Source of the DNA: Betaproteobacteria bacterium SCN2
GTDB lineage: Bacteria > Pseudomonadota > Gammaproteobacteria > Burkholderiales > Thiobacillaceae
Direction of reading: 5' to 3'
Assembly: GCA_008923285.1 (NCBI GenBank)
Contig: WBSG01000005.1
Coordinates: forward strand, 78,805 to 142,804
Length of the DNA: 64,000 nt
Both the position numbers and the translations under genes were made by a program. Shown here one piece after another: positions 1 through 9,394 of the stretch; the stretch's first letter is position 1, and each line of letters begins with the position of its first letter. The notes beneath the pieces are model-generated. The model saw only the letters and a list, made by a program, of their open reading frames with translations. It was not told the DNA's origin and searched no databases.

Positions 1-132
1 CGGCACCACGCCGCCGTAGTCGCGGTGCATGGCGACCTGGGAATGCAGGCGGTGGGCCAGCAGACCCATTTCAGTGTCGTACAGGGCGACTCCGGTTTCG
101 TCGCAGGAGGATTCGATGCCAAGAACCAGCAT
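1..132 (-). CDS. tsaD: tRNA N6-threonylcarbamoyladenosine transferase TsaD (N-terminal part)
   Basis: Only the first 44 codons are inside the window; the gene runs off the left edge. The reverse strand from the ATG at 132 reads [20 protein letters not shown], the opening of the Kae1/TsaD ASKHA fold with the conserved ESSCDETG motif. TsaD works with TsaB and TsaE to move the threonylcarbamoyl group made by TsaC onto A37 of ANN-decoding tRNAs. A tsaC gene lies elsewhere in this window (39881-40420). The gene is divergent from rpsU, the usual betaproteobacterial and gammaproteobacterial arrangement, with about 70 nt between the starts. Confidence 0.95.
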   Translation of the reverse strand, partial: MLVLGIESSCDETGVALYDTEMGLLAHRLHSQVAMHRDYGGVVP

Positions 133-201
133 GGGGGTGGAAAGACTCGAAAAAGACTGCTATTATTTGCGTTTTTTCCCGGTCAAGGAAGCATTTAAAA
201 C

Positions 202-414
202 ATGCCGCACATCAAAGTCAAAGAAAACGAGCCGTTCGACGTCGCCCTGCGCCGCTTCAAACGCGCTGTTGAAAAAACCGGTCTGCTCACCGAACTGCGC
301 GCCCGCGAGTTCTACGAAAAACCCACCGCCGAAAGAAAGCGCAAGCTGGCTGCCGCCGTGAAGCGCACCCACAAGCGCCTGCGCAGCCAGATGCTGCCGC
401 CCAAGATGTACTGA
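202..414 (+). CDS. rpsU: 30S ribosomal protein S21
   Basis: This is a 70-residue, very basic protein with the family signature in the first half ([18 protein letters not shown]) and a lysine/arginine-rich C-terminal helix ending in LPPKMY. Length and sequence are typical of bS21, which sits on the platform of the 30S subunit near the anti-Shine-Dalgarno and helps initiation. An AAGGA sequence lies about 13 nt before the ATG. It is the first gene of the macromolecular synthesis order rpsU-yqeY-dnaG-rpoD, but is separated from the rest by a terminator-like hairpin and a short tandem repeat. Confidence 0.97.
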   Translation: MPHIKVKENEPFDVALRRFKRAVEKTGLLTELRAREFYEKPTAERKRKLAAAVKRTHKRLRSQMLPPKMY

Positions 415-440
415 ATGAAACATTCTTGACCGGATGTAGC

Positions 441-465
441 AAAAAAGGCGGCTTGTCCGCCTTTT
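441..465 (+). terminator. Rho-independent terminator after rpsU
   Basis: GGCGG and CCGCC arms with a 5-nt loop, flanked by six A on the left and five T on the right, begin 26 nt after the rpsU stop. The hairpin would end most rpsU transcripts or act as an attenuator before yqeY-dnaG-rpoD, as is known for this operon in enterobacteria. Confidence 0.7.
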
Positions 466-541
466 TCATTTAGCCTTGGCGGCGGCTTGTCCGCCTTTAT
501 TCATTTAGTCTCGGCGGCGGCCTGTCGCTGTTCATTTAGCC
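447..541. repeat. Degenerate tandem repeat derived from the rpsU terminator, 2.7 copies
   Basis: A unit of 34-35 nt is present at 447-480 and 481-515, each starting GGCGGCTTGTCCGCCTTT followed by TTCATTTAG and ending GGC. A third, decayed and shorter copy follows at 516-541. The first two units each carry the terminator stem. The array fills most of the gap between rpsU and yqeY. Confidence 0.8.
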
Positions 542-570
542 CGTCCCGACTGCAAACTACGGAGCCCGCC

Positions 571-1014
571 ATGAGCCTCAAAGCCCAGATCCTGGAAGAC
601 ATCAAAGTCGCCATGAAGGCCAAGGAATCCTTCAGGCTTGCCACCCTGCGCCTGCTGTCCGCCGCCATCAAACAGAAGGAAGTGGACGAGCGCGTGGAAC
701 TGGACGATGCCGCCGTGCTCGCCATCCTCGACAAGCTCATCAAGCAGCGCAAGGACTCCATCAACCAGTTCGAAAAGGGCGGGCGCCAGGACCTGGCCGA
801 CGCGGAGAAGGCCGAAGTCGAGGTGCTGTCGGTCTACCTGCCGGCACAGATGTCCGAGGCCGAGATCACCGCCGCCATCGATGCCGCCATTGCCGCGACG
901 GGTGCTGTCGGCCCCAAGGACATGGGCAAGCTGATGGGCGTCCTGAAGCCGCAACTTGCCGGCAAGGCTGACATGGGCAAAGTCTCCGCTCTGGTGAAAA
1001 GCAAGCTCGGTTAA
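571..1014 (+). CDS. yqeY: GatB/YqeY domain protein
   Basis: A 147-residue protein of the YqeY family, related to the tRNA-binding tail of GatB. The ATG at 571 has GGAG 7 nt upstream, and the protein then starts MSLKAQILEDIKVAMKAK, as family members do. An upstream in-frame extension to 487 would translate the tandem repeat and is rejected. Characteristic segments are LRLLSAAIKQKEVD and the C-terminal GKLMGVLKPQLAGKAD. Its biochemical role is unsettled; a link to tRNA amidation has been proposed from the GatB homology. It lies 19 nt before dnaG, so the two are probably cotranscribed. Confidence 0.93.
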   Translation: MSLKAQILEDIKVAMKAKESFRLATLRLLSAAIKQKEVDERVELDDAAVLAILDKLIKQRKDSINQFEKGGRQDLADAEKAEVEVLSVYLPAQMSEAEITAAIDAAIAATGAVGPKDMGKLMGVLKPQLAGKADMGKVSALVKSKLG

Positions 1015-1033
1015 TCCGCTGTAACATCCGGGG

Positions 1034-2746
1034 ATGATCCCCCGCGACTTCATCGACCAGCTGCTGTCACGCGTCGACATCGTCGACGTCATCGACCGGC
1101 GCGTGCCGCTGAAGAAGGCCGGGCAGAATTACCAGGCCTGCTGTCCCTTCCACGGCGAAAAGACTCCCTCCTTCACGGTCAGCCCGGTCAAGCAGTTCTA
1201 CCATTGCTTCGGCTGCGGCGCGCACGGTTCCGCCATCGGCTTCCTCATGGAATATGGCGGCATGAGCTTCGTCGACGCGGTGAAAAGCCTGGCCGACGAA
1301 GCCGGCCTCAAGGTGCCGGAGGACGCGAGCTTCCAGCCCAAGGCGAAGACCGGCCCGGACCTCACCGAACACATGGCCAAGGCAGCCAGCTTCTACAAGG
1401 AACAACTGAAGGGCAGCGAACGCGCCATCGGCTACCTGAAAAAGCGCGGTCTCACCGGCCAGATCGCCGCGCGCTTCGGCCTCGGCTATGCGCCCGCCCA
1501 ATCCGCTGCGCTAAAGCAGGTCTTCCCGAACTACGATGCGCCCGAGCTCGCCGCCGCTGGCCTGGTGATCGACAATGAGCGCGGCCGCTACGATCGCTTC
1601 CGCGACCGCATCATGTTTCCCATCCGCAACACCAAGGGCCAGGTCATCGCCTTCGGCGGCCGCATCCTCGACCAGGGTGAGCCGAAATACCTGAACTCGC
1701 CGGAAACCCCCATTTTCCACAAGGGTTCGGAAGTCTACGGCCTGTTCGAAGGCCGCCAGGCCATCCGCGAGGCCGGCAAAATCCTGGTGGTGGAAGGCTA
1801 CATGGACGTGGTGGCGCTGGCCCAGTACGACATCCATTACGCCGTCGCCACGTTGGGCACCGCCACCACCCCGATCCACGCCCGCACCCTTTTGCGGCAA
1901 ACCGACAAACTGTACTACTGCTTCGACGGCGACAACGCCGGACGCAAGGCGGCCTGGCGCGCGCTGGAAAACACCCTGGAGGCACTGGCCGACGGCAAGG
2001 AGGTGTTTTTCCTGTTCCTGCCCGAAGGCGAAGACCCTGACACCTGGGTGCGCACCCACGGCAAGGTAGCCTTCGAAGCTTTCCTGCAGCGCGAGGCGGT
2101 GCCGCTGTCCGGTTTCCTGATCCGTGAACTGTCGCGCGAAGCCGACCTCTCCACCCAGGAAGGTCGCGCCAAACTGCTGAAGAATGCCACGCCCCTGCTG
2201 CAGAAAATCGCCGCGCCCCTGCTGGCCGCGCTGATTCGTCGACAGCTGGGAGAAACCCTGAACATGGGTGGCGACGAGGTGGGTGAATTCACCGGCGCCA
2301 GACGCACAGCCAGTTCCCGTTCGCCCCGGATGCCGGCCACTGCCCGTGCCAGACCTTCCATTTGCCGCACGCTCGCCCGCGCACTGCTTGCCAGGCCCGA
2401 GTTTTCCCGCAGGCTCGAAACCGACAAACTGCCGACGAACGACCCCCATGCCCCCCTGCTCGCCCGTCTGGTGGAATGGCTGAATTCTTTCGATACATTT
2501 CCCTCGCCAGCAGCTATGCTGGAAGACCCGGGCGCGCAATCGCTGCCCGAACTGGGCGAATTGCAGGGGGAAGCTGAAATGCTTGAACAAAGGGGCAGTT
2601 GGGATCCGGAAGCGGAATTGCTGGGGGGAATCCGGCAAATCAACTCCAGTTGGGAACGTCATCGCCGCGAAGAACTGGCCAGACGCGACTTCAATTCCCT
2701 CAGCCCGTCCGAGCGCGCGGAACTTCTCACCCTCAGCAAAACCTAA
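1034..2746 (+). CDS. dnaG: DNA primase
   Basis: A 570-residue primase that makes RNA primers at the replication fork. The N-terminal CHC2 zinc ribbon uses Cys37, His40, Cys58 and Cys61. The central TOPRIM domain is visible as [11 protein letters not shown] and [12 protein letters not shown], carrying the metal-binding Glu and Asp residues. The last 150 or so residues, the DnaB-interaction domain, are poorly conserved as usual. Residues about 415-450 (around [20 protein letters not shown]) are unusually rich in Ser, Arg and Pro and look like a flexible linker. Length fits the family. It sits between yqeY and rpoD, the classical order. Confidence 0.97.
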   Translation: MIPRDFIDQLLSRVDIVDVIDRRVPLKKAGQNYQACCPFHGEKTPSFTVSPVKQFYHCFGCGAHGSAIGFLMEYGGMSFVDAVKSLADEAGLKVPEDASFQPKAKTGPDLTEHMAKAASFYKEQLKGSERAIGYLKKRGLTGQIAARFGLGYAPAQSAALKQVFPNYDAPELAAAGLVIDNERGRYDRFRDRIMFPIRNTKGQVIAFGGRILDQGEPKYLNSPETPIFHKGSEVYGLFEGRQAIREAGKILVVEGYMDVVALAQYDIHYAVATLGTATTPIHARTLLRQTDKLYYCFDGDNAGRKAAWRALENTLEALADGKEVFFLFLPEGEDPDTWVRTHGKVAFEAFLQREAVPLSGFLIRELSREADLSTQEGRAKLLKNATPLLQKIAAPLLAALIRRQLGETLNMGGDEVGEFTGARRTASSRSPRMPATARARPSICRTLARALLARPEFSRRLETDKLPTNDPHAPLLARLVEWLNSFDTFPSPAAMLEDPGAQSLPELGELQGEAEMLEQRGSWDPEAELLGGIRQINSSWERHRREELARRDFNSLSPSERAELLTLSKT

Positions 2747-2788
2747 TCTGGCCCGGAATTTGCCCGTCCCTCAAAAAGGGAAAATCGG

Positions 2789-2794
2789 TATAAT
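2789..2794 (+). promoter_or_regulatory. Consensus -10 box upstream of rpoD
   Basis: A perfect TATAAT lies 34 nt before the rpoD ATG, within the short gap after dnaG. No good -35 is seen at 16-18 nt (TTGCCC at 2760 is 23 nt away). It suggests that rpoD has its own promoter besides read-through from dnaG. Confidence 0.45.
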
Positions 2795-2828
2795 TCCCTG
2801 TTTTGCAAAATTTTTCTGGACAGGACCC

Positions 2829-4769
<1,941 letters not shown>

Positions 4770-4808
4770 CCGGCCCCCGCTTGCTGGCGGCAGAATTTAA
4801 GTAGAATC

Positions 4809-4885
4809 GGGCCTGTAGCTCAGTCGGTTAGAGCAGAGGACTCATAATCCTTTGGTCGTGGGTTCGAGTCCCACCGGGCCCACCA
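4809..4885 (+). tRNA. tRNA with CAT anticodon, probably tRNA-Ile2 (lysidine-modified)
   Basis: A full 77-nt cloverleaf with encoded CCA. Acceptor stem GGGCCTG/CGGGCCC, D stem GCTC/GAGC, anticodon stem GAGGA/TCCTT with CAT at 4843-4845, and T arm GTGGG-TTCGAGT-CCCAC. A CAT anticodon may be elongator Met or Ile2. The acceptor pairs C4-G69 and C5-G68 match tRNA-Ile2 and the TilS-recognised pattern of E. coli, while elongator Met there has U4-A69 and A5-U68. It does not look like initiator Met, which has a mismatched first pair. It lies 39 nt after rpoD and may be cut from the same transcript. Confidence 0.9.
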
Positions 4886-4914
4886 TAAACCTCAACAAAG
4901 AAGAGGGGATATAA

Positions 4915-5514
4915 ATGGGAGGAGACAACAAGAGGACGGGCGAAAAGCGCCTGCAGATCCTGCAGACGCTTGCCGCCATGCTGGAGGAACCCAACCCGGA
5001 AAAGATCACCACCGCCGCACTGGCACGGCGGCTGGATGTTTCGGAGGCGGCGCTTTACCGTCATTTCGCCAGCAAGGCCCAGATGTATGAAGGCCTCATA
5101 GAGTTCATCGAAGACACGCTGTTCGGACTGATTGCGCGACTCACCACGGACACTGCCGACCCGGTGCAGCAGGTCGAAAGCATCCTGTCCATGCTGCTCG
5201 GATTCGCCCAGAAAAACCGCGGCATGACTCGCGTACTGATCGGCGAAGTCCTGGTCAACGAGGACCCACGCCTGCAAAAGCGCATCAACCAGCTGCACGA
5301 CCGCCTTGAAGCCCAGTTGCGCCAATGTCTGCGCTTCATGGATACCGGCCATGCCGGCAAGGACCCGAAAATGCTGGCCAACCTTTATCTGGCCCAGGTC
5401 GTCGGACGCTGGCACCAGTTCGCCAAGAGCGGTTTTGAACGCGACCCGGCCGCTGACTGGCCCTTGCTGTGGCGCGAGTTGTCGCTGCCGCTGGAAAGAA
5501 AAATCCCGGCCTAG
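4915..5514 (+). CDS. slmA: Nucleoid occlusion factor SlmA (TetR family)
   Basis: A 199-residue TetR-fold protein. The helix-turn-helix region TTAALARRLDVSEAALYRHF followed by SKAQMYEGLIEFIEDTLF closely matches SlmA, as do LLGFAQKNRGMTRVLIGE and LQKRINQLHDRLEAQLRQ, which in E. coli SlmA form the core of the regulatory domain. SlmA binds palindromic sites over the nucleoid and blocks FtsZ ring assembly there, so its role is in division placement rather than in drug resistance. A GAGG Shine-Dalgarno lies 10 nt before the ATG. The 3' end overlaps moeB by 4 nt, tail to tail. Confidence 0.9.
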   Translation: MGGDNKRTGEKRLQILQTLAAMLEEPNPEKITTAALARRLDVSEAALYRHFASKAQMYEGLIEFIEDTLFGLIARLTTDTADPVQQVESILSMLLGFAQKNRGMTRVLIGEVLVNEDPRLQKRINQLHDRLEAQLRQCLRFMDTGHAGKDPKMLANLYLAQVVGRWHQFAKSGFERDPAADWPLLWRELSLPLERKIPA

Positions 5515-6257
5515 CGCTGCGCGCAGACCGGGCAGGCCGGATCGCGCGGCACCCGCACTTCGCGCCATTCGCCGCCGAGCGCATCGTACAGGCTCAGCCT
5601 GCCCACCGCCGCGCGGCCGCTTCCGCTGATCAGCTTGATCGCCTCCACCGCCTGCATCGCACCCACCACCCCTACCAGCGGTGACAGTACGCCGGCCTCG
5701 CTGCAGCGTGGCCCTTCCTCCACGGTTTCCGGAAACAGACAGTGGTAACAGGGCGAGTCCGTCTGGCGCACATCGAACACGGACAACTGTCCCGAGAACC
5801 CCAGGGCAGCCCCGCTCACCAGCGGCTTCCCCAGACTCGCGCAGGCGCGGTTGACGGCGTGGCGGGTGGCGAAATTGTCGGAACAGTCGAGCACCACGTC
5901 TGCGCCTGCGACCGCATTCTTGAGTTGCCCGTTTTGCAGCCGCTGCTGCAGCGCCTCGACCCGGATGCCGGGATTGACCGCATGAATGCTGTCACGCAGG
6001 GACAGCGCCTTGTTGCTGCCGACGGCTGCAGTATGGTGGCCGATCTGGCGCTGCAGGTTGGTGAGGTCGACCGTGTCGGCATCGGCGATCACCAGCCTGC
6101 CGATGCCTGCAGCGCCAAGATAAAGCGCGGCAGGACAGCCGAGACCACCGGCGCCGACGATCAGCACCGTGCCGGCCTGAAGCTTTTCCTGTCCTTCGAT
6201 GCCAATCTGCGGCAGCAGGATATGGCGGCTGTAGCGCAGCAGGTCGTTGTCATTCAT
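5511..6257 (-). CDS. moeB: Molybdopterin-synthase adenylyltransferase MoeB / ThiF-family E1-like enzyme
   Basis: A 248-residue E1-like protein that adenylates the C-terminal glycine of a ubiquitin-like sulfur carrier (MoaD or ThiS). The N-terminus RYSRHILLPQIGIEGQEKL, the nucleotide loop VGAGGLGCPAALYL, and TNLQRQIGH are family hallmarks. A structural zinc site is formed by CYHCLF and the C-terminal CPVCAQR. No rhodanese domain is attached, so this is the short MoeB type. ThiF or HesA functions cannot be separated by sequence reading. A MoaD-like gene at 53170-53415 lacks the diglycine tail this enzyme would act on. It is at the end of the minus-strand run gpmI-envC-ctp. Confidence 0.9.
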   Translation of the reverse strand: MNDNDLLRYSRHILLPQIGIEGQEKLQAGTVLIVGAGGLGCPAALYLGAAGIGRLVIADADTVDLTNLQRQIGHHTAAVGSNKALSLRDSIHAVNPGIRVEALQQRLQNGQLKNAVAGADVVLDCSDNFATRHAVNRACASLGKPLVSGAALGFSGQLSVFDVRQTDSPCYHCLFPETVEEGPRCSEAGVLSPLVGVVGAMQAVEAIKLISGSGRAAVGRLSLYDALGGEWREVRVPRDPACPVCAQR

Positions 6258-6286
6258 GGATCATGGGAGCGGCGAGGCCGCCTGTT

Positions 6287-6685
6287 CTATTTGTATTCGC
6301 GCCACTCTTCCGGCGTCTCATCCTTGTCGCCGTGCGGGTGCAGTTCGTACACCCGGGCAAAGACCTGCTGGGATTTGACATCCGGCGCATTGATGACCAT
6401 GTTCTCGCGCTGCACGTTCTCGCAGAAATAGATCAAGGCGCGCCTGACCTTCTGCAGCAGGCTGTTGTCGAGATGGAAGCCCTGGGCTTCAAGCGCCCGC
6501 TCCAGGCCCTGCATGGTGTAGTGGGTGACCTTGTACTGAACAACCAGGGTCCGGGGGCAATCTTCCTTGAGGCTGGCCTGGATGCTGTCGAGGCCGTCCA
6601 GCAGTTCCCGCGCACGTGCGGCCTGGTCGGCGGGCAGCGTGTGAAAGACGATTTCCCTTATCTTGTCCAGGTCGGTAGGCTGCAT
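6287..6685 (-). CDS. Conserved hypothetical protein
   Basis: A 132-residue soluble protein that I cannot assign to a named family. It has no signal peptide or membrane segment. It is mostly helical in appearance (LDKIREIVFHTLPADQAARARELLDGLDSI) with one Cys in a central segment (ALIYFCENVQRENMV) and an acidic C-terminus. It lies 29 nt upstream of moeB and 80 nt downstream of the protease gene on the same strand. Its coding frame has the same codon preference as its neighbours, which supports it being a real gene. No function can be proposed. Confidence 0.75.
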   Translation of the reverse strand: MQPTDLDKIREIVFHTLPADQAARARELLDGLDSIQASLKEDCPRTLVVQYKVTHYTMQGLERALEAQGFHLDNSLLQKVRRALIYFCENVQRENMVINAPDVKSQQVFARVYELHPHGDKDETPEEWREYK

Positions 6686-6765
6686 GGCATGGGTGCGAAC
6701 TGAATACGATTCCAGTATCGCCCCGACTCAGCCGCAAAGCAAGTGCTGGCCTTGCGGCCGGCGGC

Positions 6766-8181
6766 TCACTTGCCCTGGATGATGGTAAGGCCCTTGAGCA
6801 GGTTCAGTGCCTGGTTGACCTGATAGTCGTTCTTGGAAACCACCTCGCCCGGTTCGAGCGGCTTGGCTTCCGGCCGCCTGCTGTCCTGGTCGTCCTTGCC
6901 GCCCTTTTCGGGAGCCTTCCTGGCCGGATCGGCGGGCCTGGACTCTTCGCCCTGGGTGTTTTCCAGATGCTTCGCCAGATCGGCCTCGCGCACGCCGAAA
7001 TCCTCCTCGGTCGGATTGTCCGGATCCTCGACCTTGATGTCGGGCTCGATTCCCTTGGCCTGGATCGAGCGCCCGGCCGGCGTGTAATAGCGTGCCGTAG
7101 TGAGCTTGATCGCAGTTTCGTTGCCCAGCGGCAGGATGGTCTGCACCGAGCCCTTGCCGAAAGTCTGCGTGCCCATGATGACCGCGCGCTTGTGGTCCTG
7201 CAGCGCACCGGCCACGATTTCCGAGGCCGAAGCCGAACCGCCGTTGACCAGCACCACCATCGGCACGGTCTTTACGCCATCAGGCAGGTTTTTCAGATAA
7301 TCGACTTGCATGGGGCGCAGATAATTCTCGCGGCTGGCCGTGAGGCGCATTTTCGAATCCTCGGCGCGGCCATCGGTATACACCACCAGCGAATCCGGCT
7401 TGAGGAAAGCCGCGCTCACCGCCACCGCACCGTTGAGCAGACCACCGGGGTCGTTGCGCAAATCCAGCACCAGTCCCTTGAGCGGCGCCTTGTTTTCCTT
7501 GTACAGTTTTTGCAGGGCCTCGACCAGCAGTTCGCCGGTATGCTCCTGGAACTGGGTGACGCGCACATAGCCATAGCCCGGTTCAACCAGCTTGAACTTG
7601 ACGCTGCGAATCTTGATGACAGCGCGAGTGAGCGTGACGACAAACGGCTTTGCGTCGCCCTTGCGCATGATGGTCAGCTTGATCTGCGTGCCAGGCTTGC
7701 CGCGCATGCGCTTGACGGCGTCATTGAGATTCATGCCCTTGACCGGGGTGTCGTCGAGCTTGATGACGAGATCGCCGCTCTTGAGCCCGGCCTTGTATGC
7801 CGGCGTATCCTCGATGGGCGAGACGACCTTGACGAAACCGTCCTCCATGCCCACTTCGATGCCCAGCCCGCCGAATTCGCCCTGGGTGCCGACCTGCAGG
7901 TCCTTGAACGCTTCCGCATCCAGGTAGGCGGAGTGCGGGTCGAGTCCGGACAGCATGCCGTTGATGGCCTCGGTGATGAGCTTCTTGTCTTCCACCGGCT
8001 CGACGTAGTCGCTCTTGATGCGGGCGAACACGTCGGTAAAGGCGCGCAGTTCCTTGACCGGCAAGGGTGCCGCAGCCTCCTTGTCAGCCTGCGCGGAGAA
8101 ATTCAGTGTCAGCGCAAAGCCCGCCAGCAAACCAGCGAAGCCCGCCAATGCCATCTTGCCGTATTGACCTGCCATACTCAT
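6766..8181 (-). CDS. ctpA: Carboxy-terminal processing protease, S41 family
   Basis: A 471-residue periplasmic serine protease. A signal/anchor segment (MALAGFAGLLAGFALTLNFS) is followed by the S41 N-terminal helix region, a PDZ domain (GLGIEVGMEDGFVKVVSPIE, about residues 100-180) and the protease core. The catalytic Ser lies in LVNGGSASASEIVAGAL and the catalytic Lys in TQTFGKGSVQT. The C-terminus is a charged, low-complexity tail of about 70 residues. ATG codons at 8181 and 8175 are both possible starts. The start is 1 nt from the envC stop, so both are translated from one mRNA. CtpA-type proteases in Gram-negatives trim peptidoglycan hydrolases, which fits the envC partner. Confidence 0.93.
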   Translation of the reverse strand: MSMAGQYGKMALAGFAGLLAGFALTLNFSAQADKEAAAPLPVKELRAFTDVFARIKSDYVEPVEDKKLITEAINGMLSGLDPHSAYLDAEAFKDLQVGTQGEFGGLGIEVGMEDGFVKVVSPIEDTPAYKAGLKSGDLVIKLDDTPVKGMNLNDAVKRMRGKPGTQIKLTIMRKGDAKPFVVTLTRAVIKIRSVKFKLVEPGYGYVRVTQFQEHTGELLVEALQKLYKENKAPLKGLVLDLRNDPGGLLNGAVAVSAAFLKPDSLVVYTDGRAEDSKMRLTASRENYLRPMQVDYLKNLPDGVKTVPMVVLVNGGSASASEIVAGALQDHKRAVIMGTQTFGKGSVQTILPLGNETAIKLTTARYYTPAGRSIQAKGIEPDIKVEDPDNPTEEDFGVREADLAKHLENTQGEESRPADPARKAPEKGGKDDQDSRRPEAKPLEPGEVVSKNDYQVNQALNLLKGLTIIQGK

Positions 8182-8182
8182 C

Positions 8183-9394
8183 TCACTTGATCCATGCCAT
8201 CGGATTGATCGGGCGGCTCTGGTGCCTCAACTCAAAATAGACACCCGGGCTTTCCTGGCCGCCGCTGTTGCCCACTGACGCGATCGGCTCGCCCATCTTT
8301 ACGCGGTCTCCCGCCTGCTTATACAGACTTTCATTGTTGCTGTACAGGCTCATGTAGCCCTCGCCGTGATCGACTATCACGAGGTTGCCGAAGCCGCGCA
8401 GCCAGTCAGCGAACGCCACCGTGCCCCCTGCCACCGCGCGCACCTCGGCACCTTCCGCGGCGCGGATGAAGAGGCCTCTCCAGCTCACGCCACCGCCTTC
8501 TCTGGGAGTGCCGAACCTGTTCATGAGTTCCCCCGCCACCGGCAGGCGCAACAGGCCTTTCAGGCGCGAAAAAGGGGTGTTGTCGCGGCCCGGCTCCGGC
8601 ACTGCGGTATTCACTGCCAGGGGCTTGTCGCCGGTCGCACCCTTTTTGCTTGCAGGCGTCTGCTGCTTGGCCGGCGGCCTGGGCTTGGGTTTGGCCGCAA
8701 GTTTTGCCAGGCGCGCCACCAGTTCGGACAGGCGCTGTTCATCGCGCTTGAGCGTGGCAATTTCCTTCCGCTGCTTCCTGATCTCGCCGGCAAGCTGATT
8801 CAGCATTTTCTGGCGCGCCTGCTTTTCCTTGAGCAGGTTCTCGCGCTCCTTGAGCTGGGCCTCGCGAATCTCGGCCAGCACACGGTCCTTCTCGGCAGCT
8901 GATTCCTTCAGTTCCGCCAGACGCGCAAGACCCTGGCGCATCTCCTCGATCAACTGCATCTGCGCGCGCGAGAGGTAGGACAGGTAGTGCAGGTCGCGGG
9001 CTGCCTGGCTGGGATTTTCTCCGTTCAGCATCAGCTTCAGCGCGTCGCCGCCGCCGCGCATGTAAGCCTGCCGGATCATCTCGCCCAGCCGCGTCTGGCG
9101 CTCGCGGATTTCCGCATCGGTCTGCGCCGCCTCAGCCGTTGCCGCCTTGATGGCTGCCTGGACTTCACGCTGCTCGCGTTCCAGCTGATGCAGCTTGCGC
9201 CCGGTTTCACTGATGGCGCGCTCGGACTGCTTCAGCGCATCCGTCGCCTCGGCACTGGATTCGCGCGTGCGCTGGTACTCCTGCTGCAACTTCTGCAAGC
9301 GTTCGCGCAGCGAATCAAGATCGGCCTTGTTGTCCGCCCAGGCCGGCTGGGCGAGTAATACGGAAAGGAGCAGGAGCGAGAAGCGGCGTTTCAC
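8183..9394 (-). CDS. envC: Murein hydrolase activator EnvC (degenerate M23 domain)
   Basis: A 403-residue exported protein with a signal peptide (residues 1-20, cleavage after PAWA), a long coiled coil (about 22-225) and a C-terminal LytM/M23 domain. The domain has lost the zinc ligands. The usual HxGxD segment reads SWRGLFI, and the usual HLHFE segment reads PGVYFELR. This loss is the known state of EnvC and NlpD, which activate amidases rather than cutting peptidoglycan. A proline/lysine-rich linker (about 232-275) separates the two parts. Its start overlaps the gpmI stop by 4 nt, and the ctp gene follows after 1 nt. Confidence 0.93.
   Translation of the reverse strand: MKRRFSLLLLSVLLAQPAWADNKADLDSLRERLQKLQQEYQRTRESSAEATDALKQSERAISETGRKLHQLEREQREVQAAIKAATAEAAQTDAEIRERQTRLGEMIRQAYMRGGGDALKLMLNGENPSQAARDLHYLSYLSRAQMQLIEEMRQGLARLAELKESAAEKDRVLAEIREAQLKERENLLKEKQARQKMLNQLAGEIRKQRKEIATLKRDEQRLSELVARLAKLAAKPKPRPPAKQQTPASKKGATGDKPLAVNTAVPEPGRDNTPFSRLKGLLRLPVAGELMNRFGTPREGGGVSWRGLFIRAAEGAEVRAVAGGTVAFADWLRGFGNLVIVDHGEGYMSLYSNNESLYKQAGDRVKMGEPIASVGNSGGQESPGVYFELRHQSRPINPMAWIK

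Noticed and set aside
2583..2828. N-terminal extension of rpoD into dnaG
   Set aside because: The extension overlaps the dnaG end and the TATAAT at 2789; the sigma factor's conserved start fits the ATG at 2829.
4800..4808. TAGAAT at 4802-4807 as a -10 for the tRNA gene
   Set aside because: It is 1 nt from the mature 5' end, so transcription would start inside the tRNA; read-through from rpoD is more likely.
4915..5514. TetR-type drug-resistance regulator
   Set aside because: The HTH and regulatory-domain segments match SlmA, and no efflux gene is adjacent.
8183..9394. EnvC-like gene as an active M23 endopeptidase
   Set aside because: The zinc ligands of both motifs are replaced (SWRGLFI and PGVYFELR), so hydrolysis is not expected.
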